Shown here piece by piece: positions 1-6,774 of a stretch of DNA of 15,196 nt. Position 1 is the stretch's first letter, and each line of letters opens with the position of its first letter. The notes beneath the pieces are model-generated. The model was not told where the DNA came from and ran no database searches. It saw only the letters and a list, made by a program, of their open reading frames with translations. The position numbers and the translations under genes are program-made. Source of the DNA: Clostridia bacterium (GTDB taxonomy: Bacteria > Bacillota_A > Clostridia > Oscillospirales > CAG-272); assembly GCA_017472105.1 (NCBI GenBank), contig JAFUQY010000453.1, forward strand, positions 1 through 15,196. The letters are read 5' to 3'.

Positions 1-24
1 GAGGGCAAAAACGGATTTTTTCAT
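1..24 (-). CDS. 5' end of a gene running off the left edge (partial)
   Basis: After the TGA of the MBOAT gene (26-28) an ATG follows at 24-22, one base away, and opens a frame reading MKKSVFAL to the window edge. The lysine pair followed by hydrophobic residues looks like the start of a signal peptide or membrane anchor. The ribosome site is weak (CAGG about 10 bases upstream, inside the MBOAT gene), so translation would depend on coupling. In Clostridia the gene after an MBOAT acyltransferase in this setting is often a DHHW/AlgX-like SGNH-fold exported protein, and that is my inference for it. Eight residues cannot prove this. Confidence 0.4.
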
Positions 25-25
25 A

Positions 26-1384
26 TCAGAACCTGAAATACAGAAAGGGATTGTACGACCCGTCCACGAGATACGCCGTCGAGATCAGCAGTGCGCCGAG
101 GCTCAGCACCGACGGAATCCACGTAACAGCCGGCTTCTTCTCCGTGAGAGTGCGCATGAGCTTTGCCGGATGCGGAGTCGATCCCACACACGCCGCAAGG
201 AGCGTCAGGGCATAACTGCGGACGTAGTACACGGACACCGGATCGGCGGGCTTCGTCACGTTAAAAAGCATCTGCACCCTGTTCCACGCATCTGTGACAC
301 CGGATGAATCAAACAGAATGAAGCTGACCATAATCAGAAACAGCACCGGAATCCGCCGTAATGACACGGGAATCTTGCAGAGAAACGGCTGACACAGCTT
401 CTCCAGCACCAGCAGGACGGCAAAATATACGCCCCACAGGACGAATGTCCACTCCGCACCGTGCCAGAACCCGGTCAGCAGCCACACCACACCCACGTTG
501 ACAATCCACCGGGAGAATTTCACACGGTTGCCGCCCATCGGGATGTACACGTAGTCGCGGAACCATGAGCCGAGGGAGATGTGCCACCGCCGCCAGAACT
601 CCGCAATTCCCGCGGAAACATACGGATAATTGAAGTTTTCCGGGAAATCAAAGCCGAAGATATGCCCGAGCCCGATCGCCATGTCGGAGTAGCCGGAGAA
701 ATCGAAGTAAATTTGCAGGGACGCGCCGACGGCATATGCCCACATCCCGAGCATCGACTGCCCGAGGGACGACGTGAACTCTCCGAGCACGTTTGCAAGA
801 AGCACTTTTTTCCCGAGCCCGACGGAAAACCGCAGAATCCCGCGCGAGAATCCGGTTATGGTGTGTTCCCGGTGATCCAGTGCATCGGCAACGTCGGAAT
901 AGCGCACGATCGGACCGGCGATGAGCTGAGGGAACAGGGAGACGTACAGCGCCAGCTTCAGCCAGCTCTTCTGCGGCTCACAGTCTCCGCGGTACACGTC
1001 GGCAGAATACCCAATGAGCTGGAACGTGTAGAACGAAATCCCGATCGGGAGCTTCAGACGGGGCACAGTCAGCGAGATTCCCGGGATCCGGTTCAGGTTT
1101 TCCGCGAAAAATCCCGCGTATTTGAACCAGAGCAGGGGTGCAATTGACAGAATCAGCGTCACGATCAGCCAGAGCTTCCGGTTCTGACGCATCAGGAGAG
1201 CACAGACATACGCCTGCGTACACGAAAACAGCATCAGGAGGATGAACACCGGCTCTCCTGCGGCGTAGAACAGCAGGGAAAACGCAAGCAGAACGGGATT
1301 TTTCGCCCGATCCGGCACGATGAAATACACCGCGAGCAGGACGGGCAGGAAGAAATACAGGAACGGCAGTCCCGAAAAGACCAT
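26..1384 (-). CDS. MBOAT family O-acyltransferase (AlgI/DltB-like)
   Basis: A 452-residue polytopic membrane protein of the membrane-bound O-acyltransferase family, closest in type to AlgI, which moves acyl (usually acetyl) groups across the membrane onto exported polysaccharide. Hydrophobic segments run from about residue 5 to 60 and recur to the C-terminus. The family core is clear: FWRRWHISLGSWFRDY at 263-278, with the conserved H268, and LLTGFWHGA at 302-310, with H308 as the expected catalytic histidine. Length is normal for the family. Its ATG overlaps the TGA of the DUF4358 lipoprotein gene by one base (TGATG), so the two are translationally coupled, and another short-spaced gene follows. 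The acceptor is unknown: it could be an exopolysaccharide, a teichoic-acid-like polymer or peptidoglycan. Confidence 0.93.
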   Translation of the reverse strand: MVFSGLPFLYFFLPVLLAVYFIVPDRAKNPVLLAFSLLFYAAGEPVFILLMLFSCTQAYVCALLMRQNRKLWLIVTLILSIAPLLWFKYAGFFAENLNRIPGISLTVPRLKLPIGISFYTFQLIGYSADVYRGDCEPQKSWLKLALYVSLFPQLIAGPIVRYSDVADALDHREHTITGFSRGILRFSVGLGKKVLLANVLGEFTSSLGQSMLGMWAYAVGASLQIYFDFSGYSDMAIGLGHIFGFDFPENFNYPYVSAGIAEFWRRWHISLGSWFRDYVYIPMGGNRVKFSRWIVNVGVVWLLTGFWHGAEWTFVLWGVYFAVLLVLEKLCQPFLCKIPVSLRRIPVLFLIMVSFILFDSSGVTDAWNRVQMLFNVTKPADPVSVYYVRSYALTLLAACVGSTPHPAKLMRTLTEKKPAVTWIPSVLSLGALLISTAYLVDGSYNPFLYFRF

Positions 1385-2172
1385 CAGCCGACGACGCTCA
1401 CCACAGAACCGACATCGGTGTAAACATCGGCGGCAGCTTCGGTCACGGCATTCATGATTGTGTCAACCTGCTCGGTACCGCCCATGACGAGAAGCACGTC
1501 GTCGTCCAGCGTCACGGAACGGACAGATTCCGCCGCAACACACACCCATTTCGCGGGATTGATCTGCTCATTCATGGCGTTCTGCAATTCCTTCGTGGAG
1601 GAACCGTCGGTGCGGAGCATCACCAGCGAATACGCGAACGAGCCGACCATGGATTCGGACAGAATGATGTCGTGGATCCCGGTCACATCGGTCAGCCCGG
1701 TGTTGTAGGTGACGGATTCGAGGTCATCCTTTGAGAGCACACGTGTCTCGGTCATCATCGGAACAGCGTCCGCGCACTTGCTGTACACATTCGCCGCGAT
1801 GAAATTGACCGCATCATCCGCATTCTTCACCTCCGTCACCGGCTCAAACTGGGTCATCTCGCCGTCAATGCCGTTGGTGTCTCCGTTCATCATCGTGTTG
1901 TCACCGTCCGTCTCCACCATGCCGTCGCCGTTTGTGTCACCGAGTGTGCCGTCGGTTTCATTGCCGGTTTCATTGCTGCTGCCGTTCTGATCGCCGGGGA
2001 GAACATCATCCACAAAATCCTTGACTGTCTCGCCCATTTCATCCATCATGCCGTTCTGCGTATCGTTCGAGGTGTCATTGCCGGTTTCATTTGCATTGTT
2101 TTTGTCCCGTCCGCAGGAGGTAAGGAGCAGGGACAGCAGTAAAGTGATCGTCAGTATTTTTTTCATGTGCAT
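1384..2172 (-). CDS. DUF4358 lipoprotein with acidic low-complexity linker
   Basis: A 262-residue predicted lipoprotein. The signal peptide MHMKKILTITLLLSLLLTSC ends in a lipobox L17-T18-S19-C20, so C20 should be lipidated and the protein held on the outer face of the membrane. Residues 21-108 are a linker rich in N, G, D, T and E with repeated NETG/NDT units. The folded part, about 112-262, matches my memory of DUF4358, a domain of unknown function that occurs beside MBOAT/DHHW acylation genes in Clostridia. It is first in an operon with the MBOAT gene (1-base overlap). The ATG at 2172 is used because AAAGGAA lies about 5 bases upstream; an ATG at 2166 (MKKIL) is possible. A role in assembling or guiding the acylation machinery is inference. 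Confidence 0.85.
   Translation of the reverse strand: MHMKKILTITLLLSLLLTSCGRDKNNANETGNDTSNDTQNGMMDEMGETVKDFVDDVLPGDQNGSSNETGNETDGTLGDTNGDGMVETDGDNTMMNGDTNGIDGEMTQFEPVTEVKNADDAVNFIAANVYSKCADAVPMMTETRVLSKDDLESVTYNTGLTDVTGIHDIILSESMVGSFAYSLVMLRTDGSSTKELQNAMNEQINPAKWVCVAAESVRSVTLDDDVLLVMGGTEQVDTIMNAVTEAAADVYTDVGSVVSVVG
1953..1976. repeat. Perfect 12-bp tandem duplication in the lipoprotein linker
   Basis: The unit cggtttcattgc occurs twice head to tail (1953-1964 and 1965-1976) and a near copy lies around 2077-2090. On the coding strand it encodes the NETG/NETD repeats of the DUF4358 lipoprotein linker. The unit is a multiple of three, so gain or loss of a copy keeps the frame and only changes linker length. 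Confidence 0.75.
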
Positions 2173-2249
2173 TCAGTTCCTTTCGTTGGTTTCGGCGTTA
2201 GTATGCGCACATGAAATCGGATTATTCACAGGATTTTTCGGAAATGATA

Positions 2250-2278
2250 TTGCAAGATCGCCGTTTTTGTGGTATGAT
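2250..2278 (+). promoter_or_regulatory. Promoter for the HD-domain gene
   Basis: A sigma-A type promoter with TTGCAA (2250-2255), a 17-base spacer and TATGAT (2273-2278), preceded by TG at 2270-2271, giving an extended -10 (TGG-TATGAT). Transcription would start near 2285, about 40 bases before the ATG at 2327. The ribosome site is AAAGGA at 2315-2320. For the divergent lipoprotein operon I find no equally good promoter in 2173-2326. Confidence 0.7.
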
Positions 2279-2326
2279 AAAATGAATGAAAATTGAAATC
2301 CAAACTTTTGATATAAAGGAAGACAT

Positions 2327-2986
2327 ATGATTACCTACGAAATGATCCGGCATAACGAAGCCATCAACACCTACATCACCAAAGCCGACGAATCCCTTGT
2401 GGCTCTCGGTTATACCGAACACAGCTTTGCGCATGTAACAAAAGTAGCCGAGGTCGGAGGATACATCCTCGAAACACTCGGCCATTCGGCACATGATGTG
2501 GAGCTTGTGAAAATCGCGGGCTACCTCCACGACATCGGAAATCTCGTCAACCGCGTGGAGCATTCGCAGAGCGGCGCGGTGATGGCGTTCCGTATTCTTG
2601 ACAAAATGGGCATGGATCCCGCCGACATCGCATACGTGGTCACCGCCATCGGCAATCACGACGAAGGTACTGGCACTCCCGTCAACGCCATCGCGGCAGC
2701 ACTGTTCCTTGCGGACAAGTCCGACGTGCGCAGATCCCGCGTGAGAAACATCAAGCACACGGAATTCGACATCCATGACCGTGTCAACTACTCCGTAACC
2801 TCCTCCAAACTGGAGATCAACGAAGACAAAACGGAAATTTCTCTCAATCTGACCATCGACACGCAGTATTCCAGTGTAACGGAATATTTTGAAATTTTCC
2901 TGGAACGCATGATCCTCTGCCGGAAGGCGGCGGAAAAGCTCGGACTGCGGTTCGGTCTGTCCATCAACGGTCAGATTCTCATGTAA
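2327..2986 (+). CDS. HD-domain metal-dependent phosphohydrolase, substrate unknown
   Basis: A 219-residue soluble protein with a full set of HD-superfamily metal ligands: H36 (HSFAHVTKV region), H68-D69 in GYLHDIGN, H79 after it, H111-D112 in GNHDEGTG and D130 in LADKSD. The HD domain spans about 28-150; the remaining 70 residues have no motif I can name. HD enzymes hydrolyse phosphate esters of nucleotides or cyclic nucleotides using a one- or two-metal centre. The HDIGN, NHDE and ADKSD strings resemble HD-GYP proteins, but the GYP motif itself is absent, so cyclic-di-GMP is not claimed. It is a single-gene unit with its own promoter. Its TAA ends at 2986 and the opposing gene's stop begins at 2987, with no room for a terminator. 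Confidence 0.85.
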   Translation: MITYEMIRHNEAINTYITKADESLVALGYTEHSFAHVTKVAEVGGYILETLGHSAHDVELVKIAGYLHDIGNLVNRVEHSQSGAVMAFRILDKMGMDPADIAYVVTAIGNHDEGTGTPVNAIAAALFLADKSDVRRSRVRNIKHTEFDIHDRVNYSVTSSKLEINEDKTEISLNLTIDTQYSSVTEYFEIFLERMILCRKAAEKLGLRFGLSINGQILM

Positions 2987-3544
2987 TCACAGTAGGATTA
3001 CGCCCAGCACGCCCGACAAAAGAATCAGCATCATCGGCGGCACCTTCCGTGTCAGGCACAGCGCAAAACTTCCGGCGAACAGGAGGATTGCTGTGACATT
3101 GACCCGGGCGGTGCCGATTTCGTTCAGGGAAGGGATCCCGAAAAACGTCAGCAGGGCAACGGTCACAAATGCGGAGAAAATCAGCGCGCAGACTGCCGGA
3201 CGGATGGACGCGAGAACGCTGTCAAATGCAGTGCTCCGGCGGAATTTTTCAAACAGCACGGCAAGTACGGACATCATCACGCACGACGGCAGGATGCATC
3301 CGAGCGTTGCCAGTACCGCACCCGCGATTCCGCCGACGGTGTATCCGGTGAACGATGCGGCGTTGACGGCAATCGGGCCGGGCGTGATTTCGGAGATGGT
3401 AATCAGGTCGGCGAGCGCGTCGTATCCGATCCATCCGTGACGCACCACTGCGGTTTCCTCGATCAAAGGGAGAACTGCGTATCCTCCGCCGAAGCTGAGC
3501 GCGCCGATTTTGCAGAATTCGAGAAACAGAAGCAGGTAATCCAT
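2987..3544 (-). CDS. Chromate transporter (CHR) family subunit, short form, second gene
   Basis: A 185-residue membrane protein of the CHR family (Pfam Chromate_transp), half the size of classic ChrA. The N-terminal signature is clear: LSFGGGYAVLP near residues 17-27, GWIG near 38-41, ITPGPIAVN near 54-62 and the FTGYTVGGIAGA run near 65-76, with about five to six hydrophobic segments in total. Short CHR proteins work in pairs, probably as a hetero-oligomer. The ATG at 3544 is one base past the TGA of the first subunit gene (TGAGATG), with AAGGAGG inside the end of that gene, so coupling is expected. Members export chromate in Bacillus, but physiological substrates in anaerobes are mostly untested, so an oxyanion or other anion is a safer statement. 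Confidence 0.9.
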   Translation of the reverse strand: MDYLLLFLEFCKIGALSFGGGYAVLPLIEETAVVRHGWIGYDALADLITISEITPGPIAVNAASFTGYTVGGIAGAVLATLGCILPSCVMMSVLAVLFEKFRRSTAFDSVLASIRPAVCALIFSAFVTVALLTFFGIPSLNEIGTARVNVTAILLFAGSFALCLTRKVPPMMLILLSGVLGVILL

Positions 3545-3545
3545 C

Positions 3546-4100
3546 TCACGCCTCCTTCTTTGCGGTGAACAGATGCACCAGAACGCCGATGAGACCCGCG
3601 CCGAGGATCACGTACACTGAGCTGACTCCGGTGAAGACGGCGAGAAACAAGGCAAGCGCAAAAATCACGATCCGCATGAACCCTCCCGCGAGGGCTTTTT
3701 TTGTCAGAACCAGCGCCGTATCCAAGAGTACCGCCGCAACGCCCGCCTGCATCCCGGTCATCAGCTTTCCGACGGTTTGGTTTTCGCTCATTCCGCTGTA
3801 CACGGCGGCAATGGCGGACATGATGACGAGCGGCGGCAGAACTGTTCCGATGACGGACAGCGCGGCTCCGGGCAAACCACCCAGACGGTATCCCACCAGA
3901 ATCGACGCGTTTACGGCGGCGGCACCGGGACAGGACTGCGCCAGCGTGGTGATATCGAGCATGTCCTCTTCCGTCAGCCAGCCGAGCTTGACAACGTAAA
4001 TCCGCCGCATGACGGAAATGATGACAAATCCGCCGCCGATCGTGGATGCGGACAGGGCAAGGGATCGCAGAAACAGCGTCAGATACAGGTGTTTTTTCAT
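3546..4100 (-). CDS. Chromate transporter (CHR) family subunit, short form, first gene
   Basis: A 184-residue membrane protein homologous to the gene after it. CHR features are STIGGGFVII near residues 19-28, LGWLTEED near 38-45, QSCPGAAAVNASILVGYRLG around 53-72 and LPPLVIMS around 86-93. The CPGAAAVN string replaces the GPIAVN of the partner, so the two halves are diverged paralogues and not a recent duplication. I place the start at the ATG at 4100, since GGAGAC sits just upstream; an in-frame TTG at 4112 would overlap that ribosome site. The gene is transcribed from a TTTACA-N17-TATAAT promoter (4130-4158) divergent from a LysR regulator, which most likely controls it. Confidence 0.9.
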   Translation of the reverse strand: MKKHLYLTLFLRSLALSASTIGGGFVIISVMRRIYVVKLGWLTEEDMLDITTLAQSCPGAAAVNASILVGYRLGGLPGAALSVIGTVLPPLVIMSAIAAVYSGMSENQTVGKLMTGMQAGVAAVLLDTALVLTKKALAGGFMRIVIFALALFLAVFTGVSSVYVILGAGLIGVLVHLFTAKKEA

Positions 4101-4129
4101 TTTGTCTCCCAATCAATTGTACTGTTTAC

Positions 4130-4158
4130 ATTATACACCTTGCAGAATGATATGTAAA
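4130..4158 (-). promoter_or_regulatory. Promoter for the chromate transporter pair
   Basis: On the minus strand there is TTTACA (plus positions 4153-4158), a 17-base spacer and a perfect TATAAT (4130-4135), which predicts a start near 4123. The -35 lies between the two copies of AATGATAT and touches the palindrome, as expected for a promoter controlled by the divergent LysR protein. Confidence 0.7.
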
Positions 4159-4168
4159 ATGATATAAT
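4140..4168 (+). promoter_or_regulatory. Promoter for the LysR regulator gene
   Basis: A perfect TATAAT (4163-4168) is preceded by TG at 4160-4161, giving an extended -10, with a weak -35 TTGCAG (4140-4145) at 17 bases. The -10 lies inside the 20-bp palindrome, so bound regulator would block its own transcription. The leader is about 33 bases and ends in AAGGAG (4197-4202), five bases before the ATG. Confidence 0.6.
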
Positions 4169-4177
4169 TTTATCATT
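4146..4177. promoter_or_regulatory. Probable LysR operator: palindrome plus direct repeat
   Basis: AATGATA (4158-4164) and TATCATT (4171-4177) form a perfect 7-bp inverted repeat with a 6-bp spacer. It contains a T-N11-A box (T4163 to A4175), the usual LysR-family contact pattern. A further direct copy, AATGATAT at 4146-4153, lies 12 bases before the first arm (AATGATAT at 4158-4165). Three half-sites spanning both promoters fit a recognition site plus an activation site. The regulator that binds is inferred from position only. Confidence 0.6.
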
Positions 4178-4207
4178 ACAATAAGGAATCGCTTATAAGG
4201 AGACACC

Positions 4208-5122
4208 ATGACGATACGACACATTAAAATTTTCGAAGCTGTCTGCGAATGCGGATGCAATATGACCAAGGCGGCGGAATGCCTGCACATGACCCAACCC
4301 GCGGTGAGCCTCGCCGTGAGTGAACTGGAATCGTACTACGGCGTGAAGCTGTTCGACCGGATTGCACGGCGGCTGTACCTCAGTGACGCCGGACGGACAT
4401 TCCGGGAATACGCAAAAACCATCACGCTCACGTTCGACGACATGGAAAAGACCGTCCGCGACTGGGATGCGCGTGGAATCATCCGCGTGGGCGCGAGTAT
4501 CTCCATCGGCTCTATGCTTCTGCCGGGGTATGTAAAATCGTTCCGCGAGACCCATCCCGATACGACGGTGAAGGTGAAAATCAATCGTTCCGACCGGCTG
4601 GAGCAGGCGCTTTCCGACAACTCCATCGACTTTGCGCTGATCGAAGGCGTGGTGCATGATCCCGCGCTCGTCTGCGAGGACTACATGGAAGACCGCCTCG
4701 CCGTGATTGTGTCGCCGGAAACCTGTGCAAACGGAAGTGTCCTTGAGGTGAGTGAATTTTCCGCAATGCCGTTCCTTCTGCGCGAGCACGGATCCGGTAC
4801 GCGTGAGATTTTCGAAGCGGCAATGCAGGCGAAATCCATCCCTCTGCCCGAACCCCTGTGGGAAAGTCTCAGCACGGCGGCACTCATGAACGCGGCGGAA
4901 GCGGGAATCGGGGCGGCTGTGGTTCCGTGGCGGATGGCGGCAGAGCGGATTGCATCGGGGACGGTTTCCGAGGTGTTTGCGCAGGGAATCGACTTCAGCC
5001 GGAAATACAAAATCGTGTATCACCGGGACAAAAAGCTGACCGGCGCGGCACTGGACTTCCTCGAGCTGTGCAGAACTGCCGAAAGCCGTGAAAATCCGGA
5101 GGAAAACGCGGAACCCTATTGA
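4208..5122 (+). CDS. LysR-family transcriptional regulator
   Basis: A 304-residue LysR-type regulator of normal family length. The winged helix-turn-helix is at about residues 1-60: MTIRHIKIFEAV, then the recognition helix region MTQPAVSLAVSELE and YGVKLFDR. The substrate-binding domain runs from about 90 to 290, beginning IIRVGASISIGSMLLPGYV, a pattern seen in the CysL/YeiE-like branch that senses small anions. It diverges from the paired CHR transporters across a short region with a palindromic operator, the classic arrangement of a LysR regulator and its target. The effector is unknown; sulfate, sulfite or chromate-like oxyanions are guesses from branch and target. Its stop codon (5120-5122) lies inside the -35 element of the Hsp33 promoter. 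Confidence 0.93.
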   Translation: MTIRHIKIFEAVCECGCNMTKAAECLHMTQPAVSLAVSELESYYGVKLFDRIARRLYLSDAGRTFREYAKTITLTFDDMEKTVRDWDARGIIRVGASISIGSMLLPGYVKSFRETHPDTTVKVKINRSDRLEQALSDNSIDFALIEGVVHDPALVCEDYMEDRLAVIVSPETCANGSVLEVSEFSAMPFLLREHGSGTREIFEAAMQAKSIPLPEPLWESLSTAALMNAAEAGIGAAVVPWRMAAERIASGTVSEVFAQGIDFSRKYKIVYHRDKKLTGAALDFLELCRTAESRENPEENAEPY

Positions 5123-5147
5123 AAGTACCGTGCGGATGTGGTATAAT
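5119..5147 (+). promoter_or_regulatory. Promoter for the Hsp33 operon
   Basis: TTGAAA (5119-5124), a 17-base spacer and TATAAT (5142-5147), with TG at 5139-5140 giving an extended -10. This is the strongest promoter in the window by consensus match. The -35 overlaps the TGA of the LysR gene, so the Hsp33 operon can be expressed on its own although no terminator separates them. The predicted start is near 5154, about 34 bases before the ATG. No CIRCE or CtsR-like repeat is visible. Confidence 0.75.
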
Positions 5148-5187
5148 ATTATGATACGAATAAAATCCCCGAAAGGATGAGAATACA

Positions 5188-6099
5188 ATGCCCAGAGAAA
5201 ACAGCATTATCAAAAGAGCAATTTCGGCAGACGGCGGCATCCGCGTGATTTTCTGCGACAGCACCGCAATCGTACGCCGTGCCTGCGAAATTCATCATAC
5301 ATCGAAAACCATGACCGCCGTTCTCGGACGCGCGCTGACTGCAACCTCCCTCATGGCGAGCCTTCTCAAGGATATGGACAACACCCTGACCCTCCAGCTC
5401 CGCGGCAACGGCCCGTGCGGCACCGTGGTCTGCGTCGGCGACTACAAGGGAAACGTGCGCGGCTATGCGGATGACATGACTGTGGAACTCCCGCCCAATG
5501 CACTCGGCAAGCTCGACGTCGGCGGTGCGGTCGGACGCGGCTCCCTCTACGTCATCAAGGACATGGGAATGAACGAGCCCTACATCGGCGTGTCTCCCAT
5601 CGTCACCGGCGAAATTGCGGAGGACATCACCGAATACTTTGCAAACAGCGAACAGACTCCCACCGTATGCGCGCTCGGCGTCCGTGTGGATACCGACAAC
5701 ATGTGCTTCGCGGCGGGCGGCTATCTGATCCAGCTCATGCCCGGTTATCAGGATTCCGACGTTGACCGGCTCGAGACCAACGTGAACATGGCGGGTTCCA
5801 TTTCCAAGCTCATCGCGGACGGTATGGACGGGGACGAGATCATCGCGCACCTGTTCGACGGCATCGAGTATCAGATGTTTGATGAGTTCGACATCGGCTA
5901 TCGCTGCAACTGCGAACGCGAACGCTACCTCAAGGCTCTCGTGTCCCTGAATGAAAAGGACATGCAGGAGCTCCGTGATGCGAAGGAACCCGTGGAAACC
6001 TGCTGCCGTTTCTGCGGAACCAAATTCACCTTTGAGCTTGACGAAATCGACGAAGCAAGAAACGCTGCAAGGAAAGCGGCAGAGAACGACGGGGAATAA
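5188..6099 (+). CDS. hslO: Hsp33 redox-regulated chaperonin
   Basis: Hsp33 is a cytosolic holdase switched on by oxidation. Its four C-terminal cysteines hold zinc when reduced and form two disulfides under oxidative stress, which unfolds the linker and lets the protein bind unfolding clients. Here the 303-residue protein has the usual N-terminal domain (about 1-180; the ALTATSLMASLL segment near 50-60 and the GNVRGYA segment near 89-95 are typical) and the zinc centre C240-x-C242 and C273-x2-C276, with an additional C272 beside it. Length is normal. The ATG at 5188 is served by AAAGGA about 10 bases upstream. It is first in a likely three-gene operon with a ThyX-like protein and a metal-ion transporter. 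Confidence 0.96.
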   Translation: MPRENSIIKRAISADGGIRVIFCDSTAIVRRACEIHHTSKTMTAVLGRALTATSLMASLLKDMDNTLTLQLRGNGPCGTVVCVGDYKGNVRGYADDMTVELPPNALGKLDVGGAVGRGSLYVIKDMGMNEPYIGVSPIVTGEIAEDITEYFANSEQTPTVCALGVRVDTDNMCFAAGGYLIQLMPGYQDSDVDRLETNVNMAGSISKLIADGMDGDEIIAHLFDGIEYQMFDEFDIGYRCNCERERYLKALVSLNEKDMQELRDAKEPVETCCRFCGTKFTFELDEIDEARNAARKAAENDGE

Positions 6100-6134
6100 T
6101 AACCGAACAATCCCCATAAAATAAGGAGAAACCT

Positions 6135-6761
6135 ATGATTTTGATTGAACGCACCTCCGTCATGAATCTGGAGAACGCCATCCGCGGCATGCGCAACCCC
6201 ATGAACGCGTGGGATCGTATCGACAGCCATTATGACTGCGACGGCAACTATATTCTGGGCGAAAACGATCTGACACGTGCGTCCAGTCTGGCAAAAGCCG
6301 GCTCCGACCACCGCAAGTACATGCGCATGATCTTCGTTTCCGTCGACGTGACCGCACCCCTGTACTGGTGGAAGGAATACGACACCTACAAGGTCGGCAC
6401 CGTCGCCAATTCCTGCTCCACGATGCACAAGATTCACGCCAAGGCATTCGGACGCGAGGATTTTTCCTGTGACCGCATGTCCGACAAGGCTCTCGCATGT
6501 CTCGACAATATCATCGAAGTGCTTGAAGAGCAGCGTCAGGCATATCTTGAAACCAAGGACACCGCATACTGGCACGACATGATCCAGCTTCTGCCGTCGT
6601 CCTACAACCAGATGCGCACCTGCACGCTCAATTACGAAAACCTCATCAATATTTATTATGCCCGCCGGAACCACAAGCTCCCTGAATGGCACAGATACTG
6701 CGACTGGATCGAGTCCCTGCCGTACGCGAAGGAGCTGATTACGGGGATCCGCGGTGAATAA
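6135..6761 (+). CDS. ThyX-like protein of unknown function
   Basis: A 208-residue soluble protein, 35 bases after Hsp33, with a good AAGGAG site (6122-6127). I recognise the central pattern, AGSDHRKYMRMI (55-66), APLYWWKEYDTYKVGT (74-89) and ANSCSTMHKI (91-100), and the C-terminal RTCTLNYENLINIYYARRNH (161-180) followed by KLPEW. It belongs to a family common in Clostridia and their phages, usually annotated as hypothetical or as resembling flavin-dependent thymidylate synthase ThyX. The R/H-rich central helix and the C-terminal R-x2-HxLPEW segment sit where ThyX has its substrate-binding parts. The canonical RHRxxSxNxxSxR signature is absent, so ordinary thymidylate synthesis is doubtful. 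Flavin or nucleotide binding is inference. The neighbours do not explain it. Confidence 0.6.
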   Translation: MILIERTSVMNLENAIRGMRNPMNAWDRIDSHYDCDGNYILGENDLTRASSLAKAGSDHRKYMRMIFVSVDVTAPLYWWKEYDTYKVGTVANSCSTMHKIHAKAFGREDFSCDRMSDKALACLDNIIEVLEEQRQAYLETKDTAYWHDMIQLLPSSYNQMRTCTLNYENLINIYYARRNHKLPEWHRYCDWIESLPYAKELITGIRGE

Positions 6762-6774
6762 GTCAGGAGTTAAC

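Noticed and set aside
3463..4116. A 217-codon minus-strand frame overlapping both CHR genes in another frame
   Set aside because: It is an arginine-rich, out-of-frame reading of two clear membrane proteins.
4193..5188. A 331-codon minus-strand frame opposite the LysR gene
   Set aside because: It is antisense to a complete LysR protein and rich in R and H with no motif.
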